Shown: piece after piece, positions 1 to 4,740 of the stretch
Layout of the letters: every line of letters begins with the position of its first letter
Numbering within the stretch: the first letter of the stretch is position 1
DNA from: Nitrosarchaeum sp.
GTDB taxonomy: Archaea; Thermoproteota; Nitrososphaeria; Nitrososphaerales; Nitrosopumilaceae
Direction: 5' to 3'
Length of the DNA stretch: 5,269 nt
Assembly (NCBI GenBank): GCA_009697485.1
Contig: SICY01000068.1
Coordinates: 1 to 5,269 of the forward strand
Notes under the pieces: model-generated
Told to the model about the DNA's origin: nothing
Database searches by the model: none
What the model saw: the letters and a program-made list of their open reading frames with translations, nothing else
Made by a program: the position numbers and the translations under genes

Positions 1-279
1 AAATCCAAAGACAATTCTTTTTCCAGCATACTCTACAAGTTCTACTTCCCTAGAGTCACCTGGCTCAAATCTAACAGATGTACCTGCGGGAATGTTTAGA
101 TGGAATCCGTAGGAATTTTTCCTAGGAAAAGATAGTGCTTTGTTTACCTCAAAAAAATGAGTATGCGACCCCACCTGTATTGGTCTATCACCAGTACTTG
201 TTACTAGAATTTTTACAGTCTTCCTATTTTCATTAGCAATGATTGGCTGATCTGAAATAAAATATTCTCCGGGAATCAT
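1..279 (-). CDS. ureB: Urease subunit beta (UreB), 3' end cut by window edge
   Basis: UreB is the small structural beta subunit of urease, the cytoplasmic nickel enzyme that hydrolyses urea to ammonia and CO2; catalysis itself is on UreC. I translated 93 open codons from the ATG at 279-277 to the edge. Recognisable family landmarks are the MIPGEYF start, VTSTGDRPIQVGSHTHFFEVN (about residues 26-46, with the conserved H-x-H-F-F-E-V-N core), the G-F-H-L-N-I-P-A-G-T turn (58-67), V-R-F-E-P-G-D (69-75) and the closing G-K-R-I-V-F-G-F (86-93). Family members are usually a little over 100 residues, so only a short C-terminus is missing. It starts 3 nt after the ureA stop and in the same frame, with no clear Shine-Dalgarno, so translation probably depends on ureA. 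ureC is expected just off the left edge. Confidence 0.95.
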   Translation of the reverse strand, partial: MIPGEYFISDQPIIANENRKTVKILVTSTGDRPIQVGSHTHFFEVNKALSFPRKNSYGFHLNIPAGTSVRFEPGDSREVELVEYAGKRIVFGF

Positions 280-282
280 TTT

Positions 283-585
283 TTACACTATCGGGTTATG
301 TACTGTTACAAGTTTTGTTCCGTCTTCAAATGTGGCTTCAACTTGAATTGTATGAATAAGTTCAGATACGCCGGGTAATACATCGTCTCTTCTTAGCACT
401 TTATTTCCAGATACCATAAGATCTGAAACTGTTTTTCCATCACGTGCACCTTCAAGTATATGATCTGTAATCAATGCAACTGCTTCTGGATGATTTAATT
501 TCAAACCTCTGTCTTTGCGTCTCTGTGCCAATTGTGCTACAACAAAAATACTGAGTTTATCAAGATCTTTAGGGGTAAACATCAT
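283..585 (-). CDS. ureA: Urease subunit gamma (UreA)
   Basis: UreA is the smallest structural subunit of urease and packs against UreB and UreC in the trimeric enzyme; it carries no catalytic residues. The 100-residue length is typical for the family. Landmarks are F-T-P-K-D-L-D-K-L near the start, R-G-L-K-L-N-H-P-E-A-V-A-L-I (26-39), A-R-D-G (47-50), D-V-L-P-G-V-S-E (68-75), Q-V-E-A-T-F-E-D-G-T-K-L-V-T-V-H-N-P-I (81-99). Two ATG codons sit in tandem at 585-583 and 582-580; either could be the start, and family proteins normally begin only a few residues before the T-P-x-E/D-x-D-K motif, which fits both. No Shine-Dalgarno precedes it, but a TATA-like box lies about 27 nt upstream, consistent with a leaderless mRNA. 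It heads the ureAB(C) transcript and diverges from ureE. Confidence 0.97.
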   Translation of the reverse strand: MMFTPKDLDKLSIFVVAQLAQRRKDRGLKLNHPEAVALITDHILEGARDGKTVSDLMVSGNKVLRRDDVLPGVSELIHTIQVEATFEDGTKLVTVHNPIV

Positions 586-607
586 ACAATTAGATATGAA
601 ATTGTTC

Positions 608-616
608 TATTTATTA
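608..616 (-). promoter_or_regulatory. Putative archaeal TATA box for ureAB(C)
   Basis: On the minus strand these bases read TAATAAATA, close to the archaeal TATA consensus. The centre is about 27 nt upstream of the first ureA ATG, the distance expected if transcription begins at or within a base or two of the start codon. This agrees with the lack of a Shine-Dalgarno before ureA. The assignment rests on motif and spacing only; AT-rich spacers produce such matches by chance. Confidence 0.45.
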
Positions 617-618
617 CT

Positions 619-634
619 TGAAACCCATAAATAC
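619..634 (+). promoter_or_regulatory. Putative BRE/TATA element for ureEFGD
   Basis: A purine-rich TGAAACC stretch (619-625), resembling a TFB-recognition element, precedes ATAAATAC (627-634), resembling a TATA box. A start site roughly 25 nt downstream of the box would fall near 655 and leave a short leader before the GTG of ureE at 669. An alternative plus-strand box is TATTTATTA at 608-616, which would give a longer leader. A GAGG at 648-651 is too far from the GTG (17 nt) to be a convincing ribosome site. Confidence 0.35.
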
Positions 635-668
635 GAAAAGATAACTTGAGGCACACAGTAGATTTACC

Positions 669-1151
669 GTGCTAAGCTCAGTATCAATTGTAGGAAATAT
701 TTTTACTGAAAACGGATCACAGATTCTAAAGGAAAAAACATTTGAAAAATTACAAATATCACGTAATGATTTAGAGAAAAATAGACTTCGTAGAACAACA
801 GACAAAGGTACAGATGTTTCCATAGTATTGGAACGTGGTTCCAAATTACAGCATGGTGATATTCTCAATCATGGTGAAAGTTTCATAGTTATTTATCAGA
901 CTCCGGAAAAAGTTATTACAGTAAAAACAAAAGAGGATTCTTTTGAATTGATGGTATTACTGGGTCACATAATTGGAAACAGACACAGACCAATTTCACT
1001 AGAAGATAGAACTGTGACATTTCCCATACAAGCAGAATCAGAATTAGAAGTTTTTCAAAGACTATTCACTCCCATAATAGGAAAAATAGAGATGAGTATT
1101 GAAGAAAAAATCTACATGCCAGACCAGAGGATGAATGTTCATGAGCATTGA
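669..1151 (+). CDS. ureE: Urease accessory protein UreE (nickel metallochaperone)
   Basis: UreE is a dimeric cytoplasmic metallochaperone that hands Ni2+ to UreG during urease activation. The 160-residue product begins with GTG, the only plausible start: an in-frame TAA lies at 642-644 and no ATG or TTG falls between. The start matches the usual N-terminal strand (V-S-I-V-G-N-I). The N-terminal domain (about 1-75) is the substrate-like beta domain. The C-terminal domain carries G-H-I-I-G-N-R-H-R-P (99-108), whose GNRH histidine (H106) corresponds to the conserved dimer-interface nickel ligand. The tail is short, ending N-V-H-E-H (H158 and H160), without the long poly-His extension of some bacterial UreE proteins. 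Its 3' end overlaps the start of ureF, suggesting coupled translation. It is first in the ureEFGD operon and diverges from ureA. Confidence 0.93.
   Translation: MLSSVSIVGNIFTENGSQILKEKTFEKLQISRNDLEKNRLRRTTDKGTDVSIVLERGSKLQHGDILNHGESFIVIYQTPEKVITVKTKEDSFELMVLLGHIIGNRHRPISLEDRTVTFPIQAESELEVFQRLFTPIIGKIEMSIEEKIYMPDQRMNVHEH
1126..1133 (+). promoter_or_regulatory. Ribosome binding site for ureF inside the ureE 3' end
   Basis: AGAGGATG resembles the archaeal Shine-Dalgarno GGAGGTGA and lies within the last codons of ureE. Its GAGG is 4 nt before the ATG at 1135 and 10 nt before the ATG at 1141, so it does not clearly decide between them, but it supports initiation here rather than at the later ATG at 1156. 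Confidence 0.45.
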
Positions 1152-1839
1152 GGATATGCATCAAGATTTGGCAATGATGCAGATATCAGATTCTTTTTTT
1201 CCCACAGGACTTTATGCCAACTCAAATGGTCTTGAAAGTATTTTTCAAAATAATAAAAAAATCACAGAGCTTGAAATTATAGGAATTATCAAGACGCAAT
1301 TAAAACAACAGATTGGTCCCACAGATTTGATAGTGATGATAAATGCATTGAAATTTGCAAGTACAAAAGAATTTGATAAGATATCAGAGATCGATATGAA
1401 GATTAACTCGATGAAAAATATCAAAGAAGTAAGAGAAGCATCAAAGAGGTCTGGAATTCAGCTAGCAAGATGTGTCAATGAATTTGTCAATGATGAGATT
1501 CTTGAGAAATATTTGGAATTTTATAAAAAAGGAATGATAAACGGAGCGTATTCAGTTAGTTTTGGTCTTTGCACAAATGCATTGGGAATAAGCCCTCAGA
1601 AAGCAGGTTTGATGTTTCTGTATGGTTTCATAGTAAGTATAGTTGGTGCAGCATCAAGAATGGGAATAACTCAGCACTATCAAGCTCAAAAAATAATTCA
1701 TGATCTAAAGCCGCTAATTAGTCAAATTGTAAGTGAGAGTTTAGATAAATCTACAAAAGATATTTGGCAATTTGCACCTCACTTGGAGATTTTACAAATG
1801 CATCATGAAAAAATGGATTCTAAGATGTTTATTACGTAA
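1135..1839 (+). CDS. ureF: Urease accessory protein UreF
   Basis: UreF is an all-helical cytoplasmic protein that bridges UreD and UreG in the urease activation complex. The 234-residue length (232 if the ATG at 1141 is used) is usual for the family. The N-terminal signature D-S-F-F-P-T-G-L-Y-A-N-S-N-G-L-E spans residues 19-34, matching the family D-x-x-F-P-x-G-x-x-x-x-S-x-G-L-E. A G-P-T-D-L segment, R-E-A-S-K-R-S-G-I-Q-L, a hydrophobic G-A-A-S-R-M-G-I-T-Q-H-Y-Q-A-Q helix and the C-terminal A-P-H-L-E-I-L-Q-M-H-H-E-K-M-D-S-K-M-F motif all match the expected order. The gene overlaps ureE by 17 nt (or 11 nt) and ends 17 nt before ureG. Overall similarity to bacterial UreF looks modest, but the motifs and position make the call firm. 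Confidence 0.93.
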   Translation: MFMSIEDMHQDLAMMQISDSFFPTGLYANSNGLESIFQNNKKITELEIIGIIKTQLKQQIGPTDLIVMINALKFASTKEFDKISEIDMKINSMKNIKEVREASKRSGIQLARCVNEFVNDEILEKYLEFYKKGMINGAYSVSFGLCTNALGISPQKAGLMFLYGFIVSIVGAASRMGITQHYQAQKIIHDLKPLISQIVSESLDKSTKDIWQFAPHLEILQMHHEKMDSKMFIT

Positions 1840-1842
1840 ACA

Positions 1843-1848
1843 AAGGAG
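1843..1848 (+). promoter_or_regulatory. Shine-Dalgarno of ureG
   Basis: AAGGAG lies 8 nt before the ureG ATG at 1857, in the 17-nt gap after the ureF stop. It is the clearest ribosome binding site in the window and fixes the ureG start. Confidence 0.7.
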
Positions 1849-1856
1849 TTTGGCAA

Positions 1857-2519
1857 ATGACTCAGAGAATACCAAGGCTAGGAATTGGAGGACCCGTAGG
1901 TTCTGGCAAAAGCATGTTAATTGAGAAAGTTGTCCCAGTATTGGCAGCCAAAGGATACAGCATTAGTATAATTTCAAATGATGTCATTTCAAAAGAAGAT
2001 GCAGATAGGATGAGAAAGAATTTGGCAACAGATAGAGGATTATTGCCAGAAAATCTTGTCATTGGTATTGCCACTGGAGGATGTCCACACACTGCAATTA
2101 GAGAAGATCCGTCAATTAACATATCAGTGATAGAAGAAATTGAGGAAAAACATCCCGAGTTAGATCTCATCATTATAGAAAGTGGTGGAGACAACATTAC
2201 TACCACATTTAGTCCAAGCCTTGCAGATTATGTTATTTACATAATTGATGTTGCTGGGGGAGATAAATATCCAAGAAAGGGCGGTCTTGGAATAGAAAGC
2301 TGCGACCTTCTTGTGATAAACAAAATTGATCTTGCACCACAAGTTGGGGCAGACCTTAATGTAATGCAACAAGATGCAGTGCATATTCGCAAAGACAAAC
2401 CGCATGTTTTTGTCAATTGTAAAAATAACACTGGAATAGACAAGGTAACAGAATACATAGTCAGGGATCTTCTTTTTGACAGTCCACCAAAAGTTACACT
2501 ATCAAATAGGCAAAAGTAA
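1857..2519 (+). CDS. ureG: Urease accessory GTPase UreG
   Basis: UreG is the SIMIBI-class GTPase that carries Ni2+ to the UreF-UreD-urease complex and couples GTP hydrolysis to insertion. The 220-residue product has the P-loop G-P-V-G-S-G-K-S at 12-19, the metal-binding C-P-H at 76-78 within A-T-G-G-C-P-H-T-A-I-R-E-D-P-S, the E-S-G-G-D-N motif at 108-113 and the guanine-specificity N-K-I-D at 155-158. There is no His-rich N-terminal extension of the kind found in some bacterial UreG proteins. Absence of hydrogenase genes nearby and the full urease context separate it from the related HypB. The start is fixed by a good Shine-Dalgarno. Its TAA is directly followed by the ATG of ureD. Confidence 0.98.
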   Translation: MTQRIPRLGIGGPVGSGKSMLIEKVVPVLAAKGYSISIISNDVISKEDADRMRKNLATDRGLLPENLVIGIATGGCPHTAIREDPSINISVIEEIEEKHPELDLIIIESGGDNITTTFSPSLADYVIYIIDVAGGDKYPRKGGLGIESCDLLVINKIDLAPQVGADLNVMQQDAVHIRKDKPHVFVNCKNNTGIDKVTEYIVRDLLFDSPPKVTLSNRQK

Positions 2520-3449
2520 ATGGACAGAGTAGATTTTTTAAACACTGAAGAAATGTCAGATGAAATGCTTCAGCACAATGAAGAAATAAAACAGCTTGAA
2601 GTAGGCAAGTCTGGAAAAAACGGTAAACTGAAAATAGTTTTGGACATAGAGCCATCTTCTGGAAAAACAAGAATAAAGGAAAAAGAATCGGCATTCCCAC
2701 TTAGTGTTCAAAAGGAGATGTACTATGATCAGTTTCAGCCCAAGATGACTCATGTGTATATTGTATCTAGCTCCGGTGGAATTTTACAAGGAGACAAATA
2801 CCTGATTGATATAATTTTGGAAAAAAATGCATTAGCCCACATAACAACACAGGGAGCTACAAGAGTTTACGGTATGAATGTCAGTAATGCAATTCAAGTG
2901 ATAAATGTATCACTTGATGATGGTGCTTATCTTGAATTTATTCCAGACCAGATAATCCCCTACAAAAATTCTAGATTCTATCAAGAGATCAATTTTAAAG
3001 TGCATGATAATGCTACAATGATTTACTCGGAAATCATAAGCCCTGGAAGAATTGGCATGGGGGAAATTTTTGATTATGAGATATGTTATCTCAGGTCAAT
3101 AGGAAAAAATCACAAAGATGAGTTAAGATTTACAGATTATACTAAAATCGAGCCTAAAAAAATGAATTTGCAAGATTTTGGAGTATTAGAACAAAAACAA
3201 ATTACAGCCACTATGTATATTCTGGCAAAAAGAAATGACGTCGAAAAAATAATTCAAACTTTGGAAAATGAGATTAAAAATTCTTCAGAAATTGAGTTTG
3301 GTTGGTCTACTATGACAAAAGAAAATGGAATATTGTTACGAATTCTTGGAAATACAACAAGGGATGTTATTCGACTAGTTTACGACATAACAAAAATAGT
3401 CAGAAAAACAATACTCCATTCAGATTTTCATGAAATACGAAAAACTTGA
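2520..3449 (+). CDS. ureD: Urease accessory protein UreD
   Basis: UreD (named UreH in some bacteria) is the scaffold that binds apo-urease and channels nickel from UreG/UreF into the active site. The 309-residue protein shows the family series S-S-S-G-G-I-L-Q-G-D (83-92), I-T-T-Q-G-A-T-R-V-Y (108-117), L-E-F-I-P-D-Q (138-144) and S-P-G-R-I-G-M-G-E. Recognisable homology begins around G-K-L-K-I at residue 35, so the start used here leaves about 34 acidic extra residues; an in-frame ATG at 2553 would shorten this by 11. The ATG abuts the ureG stop (TAA-ATG) and has only a weak purine-rich upstream sequence, so it likely relies on ribosomes terminating on ureG. It is the last gene of the ureEFGD operon and faces the nickel permease gene. 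Confidence 0.93.
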   Translation: MDRVDFLNTEEMSDEMLQHNEEIKQLEVGKSGKNGKLKIVLDIEPSSGKTRIKEKESAFPLSVQKEMYYDQFQPKMTHVYIVSSSGGILQGDKYLIDIILEKNALAHITTQGATRVYGMNVSNAIQVINVSLDDGAYLEFIPDQIIPYKNSRFYQEINFKVHDNATMIYSEIISPGRIGMGEIFDYEICYLRSIGKNHKDELRFTDYTKIEPKKMNLQDFGVLEQKQITATMYILAKRNDVEKIIQTLENEIKNSSEIEFGWSTMTKENGILLRILGNTTRDVIRLVYDITKIVRKTILHSDFHEIRKT

Positions 3450-3566
3450 GGAGAAGATAGGATTTAATTGTCTTAGTTTAGTATTTTATGCAGAATTTTG
3501 AATTTGCTCTAAAGATCTGCACTAGAAGACTTGCATCCATTTTATGATTTTGGAATCATTGTAGGG
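3450..3566. other. Convergent spacer between ureD and the nickel permease gene
   Basis: This 117-bp spacer holds the T-rich tract after ureD and no recognised RNA gene. A short plus-strand frame starting with ATG at 3488 encodes 19 residues. A second frame, offset by one base, is open from 3513 to 3620 and runs into the antisense of the permease 3' end. Joined by a one-base shift they would read as a plausible protein of about 45 residues, but there is no homology evidence, so I do not annotate a gene. Confidence 0.5.
3463..3488 (+). terminator. T-rich tract after ureD, possible archaeal terminator
   Basis: Sixteen of these 26 bases are T on the coding strand, beginning 14 nt after the ureD stop. 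Archaeal termination commonly uses such U-rich runs without a hairpin, and I see no stable stem here. The convergent layout makes a terminator in this spacer expected. The same bases could be read as a TATA-like element, so the call is tentative. No equally clear T-run is visible on the minus strand after the permease stop. Confidence 0.3.
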
Positions 3567-4334
3567 TCAGATGCTGGTAATGTTCAATCCAAAAAAAGTC
3601 CCACTCATTGCAATATTGTATAAAATGTCAATGCCTATTAGGATACTAATTGAGCCAACTAAATAACGCAAAATCTTGTTGATTCGTTCAGAATAAACTG
3701 AAAGTGAAAACGGTAATCCTATAGCACTGCTTACCAACATCATTCCAACAATTGATCCTATTCCAAAAACCAGAATAAATGATAAAATAGTTTGCAAATC
3801 ATGCAATGTTGAAAGTGCCAAAACCACTAGACTTCCGCTTCCTGCTAGTCCATGAATGCAACCGATAATGTACGACTTGTGTCCGTGACTGTGTACTTTA
3901 TCATGTGCATGAGGGTGTGTATGAACTACATCGTCATGAGTATGAGTATGAATGTGTTTTTCTCCAACTAATCTTCGATTAAGATATGTAAAGACTCCAA
4001 GAATCACAAGCATCACACCTACTCCAAATTCAAAATTACTAAACATTTCATTTGGAATATTCATCGAGAATACAAAAATTAACAAACTTACAAGAACTAG
4101 TGAGGAAGTATGTCCAGCTCCCCATAATGCGCCTAGAATTGAGCTTTTGATAGCGCCTGAGCGAATCTGCTGAAAAAATGATAAAGAACTTTTTTGTGTT
4201 GATTTTGAATTTTGTGTTGCTACAGCAACAACATGATCAGGTTCAAAGGCATGAAAAAGACCTATCACAAATCCAGCAACAAGTACAAAAAGAGGAGTTG
4301 CTGTTGGAAGTTGTTTGATTAGTTCTTCTATCAT
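3567..4334 (-). CDS. NicO/UreH-type nickel permease with His-rich loop
   Basis: This is a membrane protein of the NicO/UreH branch of nickel-cobalt transporters; it probably imports Ni2+ for urease. The 255 residues show about six hydrophobic segments (roughly 13-35, 64-90, 103-118, 155-176, 180-205, 222-245). The first holds the transporter signature H-A-F-E-P-D-H (H28, D33, H34; the H-x4-D-H nickel motif), followed by W-G-A-G-H-T (71-76) and C-I-H-G-L-A-G-S-G-S (159-168). Between the third and fourth segments, residues 127-152 contain 11 histidines in alternating H-x-H spacing, a likely metal-binding loop. The start has an AAGGT Shine-Dalgarno 7 nt upstream. It lies 16 nt after the UreA-like gene and is the last gene of the minus-strand operon. 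Nickel rather than cobalt is inferred from the urease context. The name ureH is used for both this family and UreD, so no symbol is given. Confidence 0.88.
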   Translation of the reverse strand: MIEELIKQLPTATPLFVLVAGFVIGLFHAFEPDHVVAVATQNSKSTQKSSLSFFQQIRSGAIKSSILGALWGAGHTSSLVLVSLLIFVFSMNIPNEMFSNFEFGVGVMLVILGVFTYLNRRLVGEKHIHTHTHDDVVHTHPHAHDKVHSHGHKSYIIGCIHGLAGSGSLVVLALSTLHDLQTILSFILVFGIGSIVGMMLVSSAIGLPFSLSVYSERINKILRYLVGSISILIGIDILYNIAMSGTFFGLNITSI

Positions 4335-4341
4335 AGTTTTT

Positions 4342-4346
4342 ACCTT
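4342..4346 (-). promoter_or_regulatory. Shine-Dalgarno of the nickel permease gene
   Basis: On the minus strand AAGGT lies 7 nt before the permease ATG at 4334, inside the 16-nt gap after the preceding stop. It supports the chosen start and co-transcription with the gene upstream. Confidence 0.5.
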
Positions 4347-4350
4347 TAAT

Positions 4351-4740
4351 TCAAGTAGATTTTAGAATATAACCCGAAATTTGGATTGGTGTATTCAAAA
4401 CAATAAACTTCATGTGTCCATCATCAAGCATGACCTCAAAAGACATTTTTCTCAAAGTTTCAGGAACTCCGATCATTACTTGTTCTGAACTTAAGAGATG
4501 TGATGCATTTTTTTGAATTTGTTCAATTGGGATATCATTACGAAGTTCAGAAACAATAAACGAAGAATATACAAGAATAGCTTCGTTGATATTGATTTTA
4601 AGATTCTTGTCTAGTCTATCTTTTGTCATAATTGCCGAGTTAATGAAAATTTCCTCATCTGATTTGCTAGAATATTGGTAAACTTTTGTAAAAGGAGAGG
4701 TATCTGGTTCTCCTTTTACTGTTATCTTGATGTAGATCAA
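4351..4740 (-). CDS. Divergent urease gamma (UreA)-like protein of unknown role
   Basis: This 129-residue soluble protein has no obvious signal or membrane segment. I place it in the urease gamma fold: residues 47-116 align without gaps to residues 28-97 of the UreA encoded in this window, with 17 identities by hand count and many conservative swaps, followed by a one-residue insertion and a shared P-I. Matching landmarks are L-K-I-N-I-N-E-A against L-K-L-N-H-P-E-A, V-M-I-G-V-P-E against V-L-P-G-V-S-E, and D-D-G...V-L-N-T-P-I against E-D-G...V-H-N-P-I. Against UreA it has about 20 to 30 extra N-terminal residues and a short C-terminal extension. The start is TTG at 4740, overlapping the TGA of the upstream ureohydrolase as TTGA, which suggests translational coupling; no Shine-Dalgarno is visible, and the next in-frame ATG (residue 38) would cut into the aligned region. 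A normal complete ureA is present, so this is an extra paralog. Its function is unknown; an accessory role for the ureohydrolase, for urease, or in nickel handling is inferred only from its neighbours. Confidence 0.75.
   Translation of the reverse strand: MIYIKITVKGEPDTSPFTKVYQYSSKSDEEIFINSAIMTKDRLDKNLKININEAILVYSSFIVSELRNDIPIEQIQKNASHLLSSEQVMIGVPETLRKMSFEVMLDDGHMKFIVLNTPIQISGYILKST

Noticed and set aside
614..868. 84-codon minus-strand ORF across the ureE start
   Set aside because: It is antisense to the well-supported ureE coding region and covers the divergent spacer; its Ser/Phe/Cys-rich translation looks like a shadow frame.
1862..2700. Several minus-strand ORFs opposite ureG and the start of ureD
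   Set aside because: All lie antisense to strongly conserved motifs of UreG or UreD and have low-complexity, shadow-type translations.
3530..3565. Possible hairpin terminator around TCCATTTTATGATTTTGGA
   Set aside because: Only the outer four bases pair; the inner bases are not complementary, so no stable stem forms.
3880..3957. Repeat-like CATG/TATG-rich stretch that might be a tandem repeat
   Set aside because: The periodicity is explained by alternating His codons in the metal-binding loop; there is no exact repeat unit.
3952..4173. 73-codon plus-strand ORF opposite the nickel permease
   Set aside because: It is antisense to a permease with clear motifs and has no promoter or ribosome site of its own.
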